Source: Deltaproteobacteria bacterium | GTDB taxonomy: Bacteria > Myxococcota_A > UBA9042 > PHBI01 | DNA length: 53,149 bases | Direction of reading: 5' to 3' | Assembly (NCBI GenBank): GCA_011526585.1 | Contig: WYBB01000262.1 | Coordinates: 1-53,149 of the forward strand | In this document: in pieces, positions 34,883-43,054 of the stretch | Numbering within the stretch: position 1 is the first letter of the stretch | Layout of the letters: each line of letters opens with the position of its first letter | Notes under the pieces: model-generated | What the model saw: only the letters and a program-made list of their open reading frames with translations | Told to the model about the DNA's origin: nothing | Databases searched by the model: none | Position numbers and translations under genes: made by a program

Positions 34883-35497
34883 ATGGCGCGACCCGGCCTA
34901 CCGATCCTCCTCTCCCTATTCGTCGCTCCGCTCCTCGCGCCGGCGACCTCCGCGGCGCCACCGCCTCCACCGCCGAACACGCCCGCGCCCGCCTACCCCG
35001 AGGTCGTCAAGAAGGCCCTCGAGGCGGCACACGAGCGCCTCGAGACCAAGCTCGCCGCCGAGTACCCACGCGAGCGCATCGTCACCCGCACAGAGCCCGG
35101 CCCGTTCTCCACCGTCGTCGCGGTGGCCGCCTTCCCCGACGCCTACCCGGGCACCGGCGTCCTGCGCTTGCCGCTCGACGCCGAGAGCGGCGTCGGCTAC
35201 GGCCGCCACGGCGAGCGCACCCTGGCCGACTTCGCGCGCGAGCGCGGCTGGCTCGCCAAGCCGCCGCCGACCGACGAGCTCGTGCGCTTCATGAACGTCG
35301 CCCTCTTCGACGGCGTCGCCATCCTCGACAAGGAGCCCGCGCCGCGCGTCACCCACGACAAGGGCATGCTCACGCTCGAGCTGGTGCGCCGCTACATGCC
35401 GAGCCACGCCGGCGAGTGGCTCGTCGTGATCATCCCGAAGGAAGGCCCCGAGCAGGTCGAGCGCCGCCCGATGCACAAGCCCTTGCGAGCCCCCTGA
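34883..35497 (+). CDS. Hypothetical exported protein
   Basis: A 204-residue protein with a signal peptide (MARPGLPILLSLFVAPLLAPATSA, cleavage about 24), then a Pro/Ala-rich linker and a mixed alpha/beta domain without cysteines. GGAGGTG lies eight bases before the ATG at 34883. Segments such as YPEVVKKALEAAHERLETKLAAEYP and GEWLVVIIPKEGPEQVERRP are distinctive, but I recognise no family. Probably periplasmic. Divergent from the HEAT-repeat gene. Confidence 0.72.
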   Translation: MARPGLPILLSLFVAPLLAPATSAAPPPPPPNTPAPAYPEVVKKALEAAHERLETKLAAEYPRERIVTRTEPGPFSTVVAVAAFPDAYPGTGVLRLPLDAESGVGYGRHGERTLADFARERGWLAKPPPTDELVRFMNVALFDGVAILDKEPAPRVTHDKGMLTLELVRRYMPSHAGEWLVVIIPKEGPEQVERRPMHKPLRAP

Positions 35498-35533
35498 GCC
35501 CCGCCGCGCGAGCGACCGCGCGGCCGCCTCCCG

Positions 35534-37093
35534 CTATCGCGCCGCGCGCAGGAGCCCTTCGATCTCCTCGACCGCGCCGTCGATGGCGATGCGCCGCTGC
35601 GCCATCGTGTCGCGATCGCGGATCGTGATGGTGCCGTCCTCGAGCGATTGGTGATCGATCGTCAGCCCCCACGGCGTGCCGATCTCGTCGTGCCGCCGGT
35701 AGCGCTTCCCGATCGCGTGCTGCTCGTCGTACTTCGCGTTGATGCCGCGCTCGAAGAAGCGCTGCACCACCTTGCGCGCGAGCTCGGGCATGCCGTCCTT
35801 CTTGACCAGCGGGAAGACGCCGACCTTGATCGGCGCGAGCTCGGGGTGGAGCCTCAAGACGACGCGCGTCTCCTTGTCGCCGCGCGGCGTCTCGACCTCC
35901 TCCTCGGTGTAGGCGTCGAGGAGGTAGACCAGCACCCCGCGCGTCGCGCCCGCGGCCGGCTCGATCACGTAGGGCACGTAGCGCTTCTTGTTCTCGGCGT
36001 CGAAGTAGTCGAGCTTCTGCCCCGAGTGCTCGGCGTGCTTGCCGAGGTCGTAGTCGGTGCGGTTGGCGATCCCCTCGAGCTCACCCCAGCCCCACGGGTA
36101 GTCGTACTCGATGTCGAAGCAGCCCTTGGCGTAGTGCGCGAGCTCGTCGGGCTCGTGCGGGCGCAGCTTGAATTTCGTCTTGTCGTTCGCGAACTTCTGC
36201 CACCAGGCCATGCGCTGCTCGACCCAGTACTGCATCCAGTGGTCGTCGGTGCCCGGCTCGCAGAAGAACTCCATCTCCATCTGCTCGAACTCGCACGAGC
36301 GGAAGATGAAGTGCTCGACGGTGATCTCGTTGCGGAAGCTCTTGCCCATCTGGGCGATCCCGAACGGCACCTTGAGCGACATCGACTGCTGGATGTTGAC
36401 GAACTGCACGAACATCGCCTGCGCGGTCTCGGGCCTCAGATAGACCGCCGGCGGCTTCGTCAGCTCCTCGAGCTTCGCCCTGAGCTCCCGCCCGGAGAGC
36501 CCCGACAGCGCCCCGCCCTCGATCGCCTGCGCCACCTCGCCGAGCGGATCGGTCGGCCCCAGCGACGACTTGAACATCAGGTTGAACTGCCGCTCGTCCG
36601 AGAGGTACGGCGAGCCGCAGTTCGGGCACACGTAGCCGCGCTCGGCCCGCGCGCCGGCGAGCTCCTTGTCGCGCCGCGCGAGCGTGACACCGAACTGCTT
36701 CGCGACGAGCTCCTCGGCCACCTTGGCCGCGCCCTTGTCGGGGAAGATCAGCGTCACCTCGTCGCCCGGCAGGACGCGCGGCGCCTTGTCGGCGCGGAAG
36801 CGCTCCTTGCAGACCTTGCAGTCGACCAGCGGATCCGAGAACCCCGCGAGGTGGCCCGAGGCCTCCCACACGCGCGGGTGCATCACGATCGACGCGTCGA
36901 GCCCGACGACGTCCTCGCGCTTGTGCACCATGTCGCGCCACCACGCCGACATCAGGTTGCGCTTGAGCTCGACACCCAAAGGTCCGTAATCATAGGCGCT
37001 TTTCAGGCCGCCATAGATCTCGGACGACTGGAACACGAACCCCCGCCGCTTGCACAGCGAGACCACCTTCTTCATCAGCTCGGCAGACGACAC
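35534..37093 (-). CDS. glyS: Glycyl-tRNA synthetase (dimeric, class II)
   Basis: A 519-residue single-chain GlyRS of the alpha2 type, which charges tRNA-Gly. The N-terminus is typical (RRGFVFQSSEIYGGLKSAYDYGPLGVELKRNL). Zinc-type cysteine pairs follow (CKVCKERF, CPNCGSPYL). Class II motif 2 is in FRNEITVEHFIFRSCEFEQMEMEFF, and motif 3 lies in the later catalytic half. The C-terminal anticodon-binding domain includes PELARKVVQRFFERGINAKYDEQHAIGKRYRRHDEIGTPWGLTIDHQSLEDGTITIRDRD. The start is GTG at 37093, preceded by GGAGG seven bases upstream; its own promoter is at 37132-37160. Divergent from a lipoprotein gene. Confidence 0.95.
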   Translation of the reverse strand: MSSAELMKKVVSLCKRRGFVFQSSEIYGGLKSAYDYGPLGVELKRNLMSAWWRDMVHKREDVVGLDASIVMHPRVWEASGHLAGFSDPLVDCKVCKERFRADKAPRVLPGDEVTLIFPDKGAAKVAEELVAKQFGVTLARRDKELAGARAERGYVCPNCGSPYLSDERQFNLMFKSSLGPTDPLGEVAQAIEGGALSGLSGRELRAKLEELTKPPAVYLRPETAQAMFVQFVNIQQSMSLKVPFGIAQMGKSFRNEITVEHFIFRSCEFEQMEMEFFCEPGTDDHWMQYWVEQRMAWWQKFANDKTKFKLRPHEPDELAHYAKGCFDIEYDYPWGWGELEGIANRTDYDLGKHAEHSGQKLDYFDAENKKRYVPYVIEPAAGATRGVLVYLLDAYTEEEVETPRGDKETRVVLRLHPELAPIKVGVFPLVKKDGMPELARKVVQRFFERGINAKYDEQHAIGKRYRRHDEIGTPWGLTIDHQSLEDGTITIRDRDTMAQRRIAIDGAVEEIEGLLRAAR

Positions 37094-37131
37094 GCCACAC
37101 CCTCCGCCCGGTCACGAGACCGAGGCGCGGG

Positions 37132-37160
37132 ACCATAGATGAGCCCCGCGGACGTGTCGA
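37132..37160 (-). promoter_or_regulatory. Promoter of glyS
   Basis: Minus strand: TCGACA (37155-37160), 17-base spacer, TATGGT (37132-37137); leader of about 32 bases with RBS. Confidence 0.5.
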
Positions 37161-37192
37161 CATCGCATTGCGTAACCGCCGCCGCCCTCCAG

Positions 37193-37222
37193 TTGACTCC
37201 ACCCGGCCAACCCTTCGATAGT
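37193..37222 (+). promoter_or_regulatory. Promoter of the lipoprotein gene
   Basis: TTGACT (37193-37198), 18-base spacer, GATAGT (37217-37222), about 33 bases before the ATG at 37256. Confidence 0.5.
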
Positions 37223-37255
37223 CTCATCGCGACCCGCCCACCCGGAGACCTCCCC

Positions 37256-37972
37256 ATGCTGCGCACCCCCGCCCTCACGCTCCTCCTCCTCGGCGCGACC
37301 GCGCTCTCGGCCTGCGGCGACGATCCGGTCAAGCCGGGTGCGCTCGTCATCAAGTGGAACCACGGGCCGACCAGCGCCACCTGCGGCTCGCGCAACCTGA
37401 CCACCGTCGAGGCGCGCGTGCTCAAGGGCGACGAGGAGATCTCGAGCGTCAACGGCCCGTGCGCGACCGACGCCAGGAGCGGCACGCTCGAGATCCCCGA
37501 GATCGCCCCCGGCAGCTACGCCATCGAGGTCGAAGGTTTCACCGCCGCCGGGAAGGGCACCTACCTCGGCAAGCTCGCGCGCCAGAACGTCAGTGAGGGC
37601 AAGACCGCCGAGACCTCCGAGATCGTGCTCGGCCAGAAGCCCGCGGTGATCAACGTCGACTGGAACCTCCCGGGCGGAGGTCGCTGCTCGACCGCCGGGA
37701 TCACCGAGGTCGAGGTCTTCCTCTACTATGAGGCGAGCACCGTCGGCACCCCGGTCGGCGAGCCGCAGAAGGTCGACTGCGACTCGACCGGCATGGCCTT
37801 CGAGGACCTCGTGCCCAACCCCGACGTACAGCTCATCGGCTTCGGCTACGACTCCGCGCGCAAGAAGGTCGCCCGCGCCGAGAGCGACTTCTTCGCCCTC
37901 GAGGCCGGCGACGAGCTCGAGCAGGTGCTCGCGCTCGAGACCTGCCCCGGCGATCCTCCCGCCTGCGACTGA
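37256..37972 (+). CDS. Hypothetical lipoprotein with repeated beta domains
   Basis: A 238-residue lipoprotein (LGATALSAC lipobox, Cys about 19). The ATG at 37256 has GGAGA upstream; the frame runs back to 37139 without a signal peptide at that end. Two related domains appear: each has a line of the form [A/V]LVIKWNHGP...C...TTVEARVLKGDEE and INVDWNLPGGGRCSTAGITEVEVFLYYE. Both have a Trp-x-[LH] motif, a Cys before T-x-V-E, and a Cys at the end of a strand, so an internal duplication is likely. Carboxypeptidase-regulatory or fibronectin-like folds fit. Function unknown. Confidence 0.75.
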   Translation: MLRTPALTLLLLGATALSACGDDPVKPGALVIKWNHGPTSATCGSRNLTTVEARVLKGDEEISSVNGPCATDARSGTLEIPEIAPGSYAIEVEGFTAAGKGTYLGKLARQNVSEGKTAETSEIVLGQKPAVINVDWNLPGGGRCSTAGITEVEVFLYYEASTVGTPVGEPQKVDCDSTGMAFEDLVPNPDVQLIGFGYDSARKKVARAESDFFALEAGDELEQVLALETCPGDPPACD

Positions 37973-37978
37973 GCTGGC

Positions 37979-38737
37979 CTACCCGATCCCCAACGCCGCC
38001 AGGCGCGGCATGACCCGCCGCTCGATCGCCTCGACGATCACCAGGGCCTCGCGCTCGGGGCTCCTCAGGCCCCAGCGCGCCAGCTCCGGCTCCGCCCAGC
38101 GCTCGAGCGCACGCTCGTTCACGGCCAGCTCCGCGATCCGCGCCCGCGCCGGCCCCGCCAGCCCCTCGACCGCGCTCTGTGCACACGCCCGCGCGTAGTC
38201 ACGCCCCTCGCCGTCGAAGCGCCCGAGCGACGCCGCGACGTACGCCCAGCCGAAGTCGCCGTGCTCGCCCTCGTCGCTCAGCGTCGCGTCGAGCACCGCC
38301 CGGATCACCGGGTGTGTCGCACGCGCCTGCAGGTCCTCGATCAGCGCCACCGACACCGTCTCGTTCACCGCCAGCATGGTGATCGCCGTGCCGAGCGCGC
38401 GCTGCGCCGCCGGCAGCGCCAAGAAAGCCGCCGCCTCGCGGTGCTCCAGCGGCTCGGGCAAGAGCGGCGTCGCGCCCAGGCGCTCGACCACCGCCGCCGT
38501 CAGCGCCACGTGCCGCACCTCGTCGCGGATCGCCATCACCGCGCCCGCCTGCACCTCCAGCGGATCACCCGCCGCCAGCACCTCCTGCAGGAAGCGCGTC
38601 ATCACCTGGATCGACTGGTACTCGCTCTGCACGCGCCCCGACCACGCCGCCTGCGCCCGCGCGAGGAGCTCGGCCGGCACCTCGCGCCGATCGAGTGCCG
38701 CCCAGTCGATCGCCACCCCGACCAGCGCCTCGTGCAT
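37979..38737 (-). CDS. Ferritin-like diiron-fold protein
   Basis: A 252-residue four-helix-bundle protein. Potential diiron ligands are Glu39 (SEYQSIQ), Glu73-x-x-His76 (DEVRHVAL), Glu126 (NETVSV) and Glu156-x-x-His159 (DEGEHGDFGWAYV): two EXXH motifs plus two helical glutamates, the ferritin/ribonucleotide-reductase-like pattern. Members of this group may oxidise substrates or store iron; role unknown here. The ATG at 38737 is used, though a TTG at 38773, which overlaps the upstream stop codon (TTGA), would add 12 residues and couple it to the cysteine-rich gene. Confidence 0.78.
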   Translation of the reverse strand: MHEALVGVAIDWAALDRREVPAELLARAQAAWSGRVQSEYQSIQVMTRFLQEVLAAGDPLEVQAGAVMAIRDEVRHVALTAAVVERLGATPLLPEPLEHREAAAFLALPAAQRALGTAITMLAVNETVSVALIEDLQARATHPVIRAVLDATLSDEGEHGDFGWAYVAASLGRFDGEGRDYARACAQSAVEGLAGPARARIAELAVNERALERWAEPELARWGLRSPEREALVIVEAIERRVMPRLAALGIG

Positions 38738-38769
38738 CGATCGGAACGGCTCGCCCGCGTGCCCTAGCC

Positions 38770-39585
38770 TCAAGGCCGACAGACCTTCGTCTCGTCCTTG
38801 CCCACCGCGCACTTGCCATCGTCGCACATGACGTACTCCGTCGCCGGCCAGCGCTTGTCCTCGAACGAGACCGGCAGGCAGCGCTCCTCGACCTTGCCGC
38901 CGAGGCAGACCTTCTGCCACCCGCCCAGGCACTTGTCTTGCCCGAGCTCCGTCTTCGTCGGGTAGCAGTCCTCGGCGAGCACGTGCGTCGTGCAGCGCTC
39001 ACCCGCGGCCGGCGCGTCGCTCACCAGACGCGGCCCCTTGCCGCAGGTCTTGAACGGCGGGTTCATGCCCGGGCCCATGTAGTTCGTCGGCATCGGCGGC
39101 AGGCACGCCGCGACCACCACCTTCTTGGCACAGACGAGCTGCCAGCTCCCATGGGTCGCCTTGCACGCCTCCTCGCTCTGCCCGCCCGGCCCGTCGACGC
39201 TCGTGAAGATCGCAGGCTCGGGCGAAGGGCAGCGCCCGAGGTCGCCGCTCGTCGTGCACAGTCCATGACCGCACATGAGATAAGGCTCGTCGCGGAAGTT
39301 GCACTTGGCCCCCTTCGGGCAGCACTGCGTCTGGATGCGACCGCCCTCGCACGAGCGATGCTCCCAGCCGTCGCAGCCGATCGGCGCGCCGGCCCTCGCC
39401 TCGGGCGCCGCGCGCCGGCCCGGCGTCATCAGCGCCAGCGCCCCCACGAAGAGCGCGATCCCCAACACCGCCCCAGGCACGCCGCCCGCCGCGGGCGCGC
39501 ACGCCACCAGCAGCACCACGGGCACGAGGGCCGCGATCCGCCGCCAGGACACCGCCGCCAGACGCCGTGGCTGATGCTGTGACAT
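38770..39585 (-). CDS. Cysteine-rich membrane-anchored protein
   Basis: A 271-residue protein. An N-terminal hydrophobic stretch (about 12-55, broken by Ala-Pro-Gly) gives one or two transmembrane helices or a lipoprotein signal (VACAP). The remaining 215 residues hold some 20 cysteines (e.g. CDGWEHRSC, QCCPKGAKC, CGHGLC, CLGGWQKVCLGGKVEERC), so a disulfide-rich exported domain. I know of no matching family. A promoter-like element (39592-39621) ends six bases before the ATG. It is followed with overlap or near-overlap by the ferritin-like gene. Confidence 0.75.
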   Translation of the reverse strand: MSQHQPRRLAAVSWRRIAALVPVVLLVACAPAAGGVPGAVLGIALFVGALALMTPGRRAAPEARAGAPIGCDGWEHRSCEGGRIQTQCCPKGAKCNFRDEPYLMCGHGLCTTSGDLGRCPSPEPAIFTSVDGPGGQSEEACKATHGSWQLVCAKKVVVAACLPPMPTNYMGPGMNPPFKTCGKGPRLVSDAPAAGERCTTHVLAEDCYPTKTELGQDKCLGGWQKVCLGGKVEERCLPVSFEDKRWPATEYVMCDDGKCAVGKDETKVCRP

Positions 39586-39591
39586 GCGCGC

Positions 39592-39621
39592 AGGATAGCG
39601 CCGCGTGCCCGATCGCGTCGA
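39592..39621 (-). promoter_or_regulatory. Candidate promoter, leaderless type
   Basis: Minus strand: TCGACG (39616-39621), 18-base spacer, TATCCT (39592-39597), then six bases to the ATG at 39585; no RBS. Confidence 0.45.
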
Positions 39622-39637
39622 GCCCTGGAATCGTCGC

Positions 39638-39666
39638 TTGCCCGAGCCTGCGCCGCGGCCTATCTT
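39638..39666 (+). promoter_or_regulatory. Promoter of adenosine deaminase
   Basis: TTGCCC (39638-39643), 17-base spacer, TATCTT (39661-39666); leader of about 23 bases containing GGAAGGG before the ATG at 39697. Confidence 0.5.
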
Positions 39667-39696
39667 CCTCGGAATTAATCGAAGGAAGGGCAAGCC

Positions 39697-40842
39697 ATGA
39701 CCCAGAACGAATCGAAGCCCCGCATCATCCCGACGCTCGAGTTCCTCAAGCGCCTCCCCAAGACCGACCTGCACGTGCACCTCGACGGCTCGCTCAGGCT
39801 CACGACGATCCTCGAGCTCGCCGCCGAGCAGGGCGTCACCCTGCCCGCGTCCGACCCGGACGGCCTCGCCAAGGCGATGCACATGGGTGAGATCTGTCAT
39901 GATCTCAACGACTACCTCAAGGCCTTCGACATCACCCTCTCGGTGCTGCAGTCCGAGAAGGCCCTCTACCGGGTCGCCTACGAGCTCGCCGAGGACGCCG
40001 CGCGCGAGAACGTCAAGCTCATGGAGGTCCGCTACGCGCCCATCCTCCACACCGCGCACGGCCTGCCGATGACGCGCATCGTCGAGGCGGTGATCAACGG
40101 CCTCACCGACGCGCGCCGCGACCACGGCATCATCTGCAACGTCATCATCTGCGGCATCCGCCACATCGCGCCCGAGCAGTCCGTGCGCCTGGCCGAGCTC
40201 GCCGTCGCCTACAAGAACAAGGGCGTCGTCGGCTTCGACCTCGCCGGCGCCGAGTACGACTACCCCGCCAAGAAGTTCTCGAGCGCGTTCGCCCTCGTGC
40301 GCCGCAACAACGTCAACTCGACCTGCCACGCCGGCGAGGCCTACGGCCCCGAGTCGATCCACCAGGCGATCCACGTCTGCGGCGCCCACCGCATCGGCCA
40401 CGGCACGCGCCTGCGCGAAGACGGCGACCTCCTCAACTACGTCAACGACCACCGCATCCCGCTCGAGGTCTGCCTGACCTCGAACGTGCAGACCCGCGCC
40501 GTCGACGACTTCAAGAACCACCCGCTCAAGTTCTACTTCGACTTCGGGATCCGGGTGACGATCAACACCGACAACCGCCTCATCACCGACACCACCGTCA
40601 CGACCGAGCTGCACCGCGCCGTGACGACCTTCGACCTCGACATCTGGCAGGTGCGCCAGCTGATCCTCAACGGCTTCAAGTCCGCCTTTCTGCCGTTTCA
40701 CGAACGCCAGGCCATGCTGCGCCGCACCAGCGAGCAGCTCGATCAGCTCATCGACGAGGAGCTGCGCGCCCAGGGCCACGTCGTGCAGGTGCCGTCACAC
40801 GCGGTCACCTACGGCGGGAAGCGCTCGCTCGTCGCTGTCTGA
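39697..40842 (+). CDS. add: Adenosine deaminase
   Basis: A 381-residue zinc hydrolase that converts adenosine to inosine in purine salvage; cytoplasmic. Zinc ligands: His26 and His28 (DLHVHLDGS), His211 (HAGE, with the catalytic Glu214) and Asp292 (NTDN). His235 (IGHGT) is the catalytic histidine. NTDNR instead of the more usual (S/N)TDDP is seen in one bacterial subgroup. The start is supported by GGAAGGG ahead of 39697. Its 3' end overlaps the convergent glycosyltransferase by 38 bases. Confidence 0.93.
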   Translation: MTQNESKPRIIPTLEFLKRLPKTDLHVHLDGSLRLTTILELAAEQGVTLPASDPDGLAKAMHMGEICHDLNDYLKAFDITLSVLQSEKALYRVAYELAEDAARENVKLMEVRYAPILHTAHGLPMTRIVEAVINGLTDARRDHGIICNVIICGIRHIAPEQSVRLAELAVAYKNKGVVGFDLAGAEYDYPAKKFSSAFALVRRNNVNSTCHAGEAYGPESIHQAIHVCGAHRIGHGTRLREDGDLLNYVNDHRIPLEVCLTSNVQTRAVDDFKNHPLKFYFDFGIRVTINTDNRLITDTTVTTELHRAVTTFDLDIWQVRQLILNGFKSAFLPFHERQAMLRRTSEQLDQLIDEELRAQGHVVQVPSHAVTYGGKRSLVAV

Positions 40843-41602
40843 TCGCGCCCAGCTCGGCGCGCGCGAAGAGCCCGAGCAGGTCGGCGAAGGCGCGCGCCAT
40901 GCCCGGCAGACGCAGCTTCGAGCCGCCGATGTCGTGCCACTGCAGGAGCGGCACCTCCAACACCTGCGCCGGCGTGATCGTCACGCCGCGCGGTGTCGGC
41001 AGGCGACCCACCAGCCGCGCCAGGAGCTCGACGTCGAAGCTCCAGCGCGACGAGAACGGCTCCTCCAGGGACGCCTCCAACGCCGCGCTCCGCCGGAAGA
41101 GCTTGGCCCCGCACTGGGTGTCGTAGATCGGCACCCCGACCGTGCGCGCCGAGACCGTCGCGAAGACGCGCCCGGCGTAATGCCGGATCTCGTTGCGCCG
41201 GATGTCCGCCCCGAGGCGCAGGATCCGCGCGCCGAGCACGACCTCGACCCGGTGCCGCTCGAGCTCGTCCAGGAGCCTCGAGAGCTCGCTCGGCGGCGTC
41301 GCGAAGTCCGCGTCGGCATAGCCGACGATCGCCGCACCTTCGCCGAGCGCCGCGGCCATGCCCGCGCGCACCGCCTCGCCCTTGCCGCGGTTGTCGTCGA
41401 GCGCGAGCACCCGCATGCGCCCCCCGAGCTCCGCGGCGATGCGCTCGAGGATCGCGCGCGTCGCGTCCCGAGAGCCGTCGTCGACCGCGATCACGCCGAC
41501 GCGCTCGTCGGCGACGAGCTCGTGAAACGGCGCCGCATCGAGGCGCTTCGCCTCGTCGAAGCACGGCACGACGTAGACCACCCGCTGACACGTTTCGCTC
41601 AC
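40805..41602 (-). CDS. Family-2 glycosyltransferase (dolichyl-phosphate glucosyltransferase-like)
   Basis: A 265-residue GT-A enzyme. VVPCFDEAKRL and VDDGSRDATRAIL open the nucleotide-binding half; DADFATP is the DXD metal site; DTQCGAKLFRRS and WSFDVELL are the acceptor-side motifs typical of ALG5-like transferases, which move a sugar from a nucleotide to a polyprenyl phosphate. No membrane helices, so cytoplasmic or peripheral. The start is GTG at 41602; no strong RBS. Its last 38 bases overlap the end of add. The acceptor lipid or glycan is not known. Confidence 0.88.
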   Translation of the reverse strand: MSETCQRVVYVVPCFDEAKRLDAAPFHELVADERVGVIAVDDGSRDATRAILERIAAELGGRMRVLALDDNRGKGEAVRAGMAAALGEGAAIVGYADADFATPPSELSRLLDELERHRVEVVLGARILRLGADIRRNEIRHYAGRVFATVSARTVGVPIYDTQCGAKLFRRSAALEASLEEPFSSRWSFDVELLARLVGRLPTPRGVTITPAQVLEVPLLQWHDIGGSKLRLPGMARAFADLLGLFARAELGAIRQRRASASRRR

Positions 41603-41705
41603 GCGCGTACTTCACACCGGTTCGCTCCGCTGCGCCACCGGCAATCGCACCCGGCGCGGGACCTCGAGCCCATCACACCGGGCGCGCACCGCGCCTGGCG
41701 GTCGA

Positions 41706-42296
41706 TCAGAAGTCTCCGTCCTTGACGTAGGGATGGCTCCAGAGCGTGACCTGGAGGATGCAGGACTTGACCCACGCCGCGTACATGCGCTCGACGTCCT
41801 CGGCCGAGTGGCCCTGCTTGGCCAGGAAGGGGCGGAGCGTGAACGTCACCGGGAAGACGAGGGCGAAGAGGTTGCGGAACGGCACGATCTCCGTGGACGC
41901 CGCGCCGTCGGTCTCGTTCTTCTTGGCGCGGTGGTGGCGCAGGCCGATCTCGTGCTGGTAGTCGAGCCAGGTCTGGTCGTATTCGGCGCGCGCGGTGTCG
42001 AGGATCCAGCGAGCGAAGCGTTTGCGCACGGCGCCGAGGTAGTCGCCCAGCGGCTTGCCGTCGGACTTGGCAGTGAACGACGCGAGGAGGTGCGGCTGGC
42101 TCCCGACGAAGCCGTACCAGACGTCGAGGATCGCCTCGACCTGATCCTTCACCACGTCATGGGACGTACGCAGGTACCTCACGTCATCGTCACCGAAGAG
42201 CACGCTCGCCTTCATCTGCTCGAAGTCGGCGAGCGTCACGGGGGACGCGGCGACCGCAGCGGTGCCATAGGTGTATCCGGGGATCTCGCTCATCAT
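41706..42296 (-). CDS. Protoglobin
   Basis: A 196-residue haem protein of the protoglobin family (single-domain globin-coupled-sensor relatives, binding O2, CO and NO). Diagnostic segments are ILDVWYGFVGSQPHLLASF (about 56-74) and WLDYQHEIGLRHHRAKKNETDG (about 110-131). In the IGxxH pattern of this superfamily the proximal ligand would be His121 (His115 and His122 are nearby). There is no attached signalling domain. The ATG at 42296 has AAGGAG eight bases upstream. It lies 92 bases downstream of a MarR regulator on the same strand, so both are likely controlled together; a gas or redox response is inferred. Confidence 0.92.
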   Translation of the reverse strand: MMSEIPGYTYGTAAVAASPVTLADFEQMKASVLFGDDDVRYLRTSHDVVKDQVEAILDVWYGFVGSQPHLLASFTAKSDGKPLGDYLGAVRKRFARWILDTARAEYDQTWLDYQHEIGLRHHRAKKNETDGAASTEIVPFRNLFALVFPVTFTLRPFLAKQGHSAEDVERMYAAWVKSCILQVTLWSHPYVKDGDF

Positions 42297-42388
42297 CTCT
42301 TCGTCTCCTTCTCGGAGCAAAGCTCCGCTCTCTCCGTCGGCCGAGGTGGCCGCGGAAGCTGGTATCCGGACGTGCGCGACGAGATCGC

Positions 42389-43048
42389 TCAGCCGGGACG
42401 TATGAACCGCGCCCAGAGCGCTGCGCGCGTCCCCTCGGCGGCGAGCTCGTGCTCGGCACACTCGACGCGGAGCTGCTCGCTCGCCAGCGGCGCATCGACG
42501 AACGCGCAATGATGCGGACTCGCACCTTCGCGGACGTTGGGGCGGAAGTGCGTGCAGGTGACGCACATCCCGCCCAACGGGATGAGCCCTTGCTGCTGCA
42601 GGGCGTGGATCATCTTGACGACGCCGGAGAAGAACGCGCGCTGTTCCTCCGCCGTCAGGTCGACCAGCGAGGCGGCCATGAATTCCGGCCACGAGCGAGC
42701 GCGCGCACCGAGGGCCGCGCCGCGCTTGGTCGGCCTGAGCAGGCTCGCGCGCGGGTGACGCGGATCGGGAGACTTCGTGACGAGCTTCTTGTCGGCGAGC
42801 ACCCGAGCCGAGTCGCTGATCGTCGGCAGGGTCACTCCGAGGCGCACGCTCAGCTCCGAGCCGGTCAGGGGGCCGTGTGCCACCAGGGCGGCGAGGATCT
42901 GCCCCTGGGTGGCCGACAGCCCCTCGTCGTTGGCCTGCTGCCAGGCTTGCTGCTTCATCGCGAGCCCGATCTTGTGCAGGCCCGTGGCGATGCGCGACGC
43001 GAGCGGCTCGCTGTCCTCGTCGAAAGGGTTGGGGTTCTTCGGCGTCAT
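42389..43048 (-). CDS. MarR-family regulator with C-terminal cysteine cluster
   Basis: A 219-residue protein. Residues 25-150 form a MarR winged helix (QGQILAALVAHGPLTGSELSVRLGVTLPTISDSARVLADKKLVTKSPDPRHPRASLLRPT). A C-terminal extension carries Cys162-x-x-Cys165, His179-His180-Cys181, and Cys197 with His200, a set that could hold Zn or an Fe-S cluster and make the protein a redox or gas sensor. A -10 box ends six bases before the ATG at 43048, so the mRNA may be leaderless. The reading frame remains open upstream into an esterase remnant with its own RBS, so a 333-residue fusion is also possible. Likely regulates itself and the protoglobin gene. Confidence 0.88.
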   Translation of the reverse strand: MTPKNPNPFDEDSEPLASRIATGLHKIGLAMKQQAWQQANDEGLSATQGQILAALVAHGPLTGSELSVRLGVTLPTISDSARVLADKKLVTKSPDPRHPRASLLRPTKRGAALGARARSWPEFMAASLVDLTAEEQRAFFSGVVKMIHALQQQGLIPLGGMCVTCTHFRPNVREGASPHHCAFVDAPLASEQLRVECAEHELAAEGTRAALWARFIRPG

Positions 43049-43054
43049 GCCCAG

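Noticed and set aside
34681..34980. N-terminal extension of the HEAT protein upstream of the ATG at 34680
   Set aside because: The extension has no HEAT pattern, a candidate promoter lies within it, and it would overlap the divergent exported-protein gene.
42313..42327. CGGAGC-AAA-GCTCCG hairpin between marR and the protoglobin gene as a terminator
   Set aside because: Only a 6-bp stem without a T-tract; more likely incidental or a minor processing site, so not listed.
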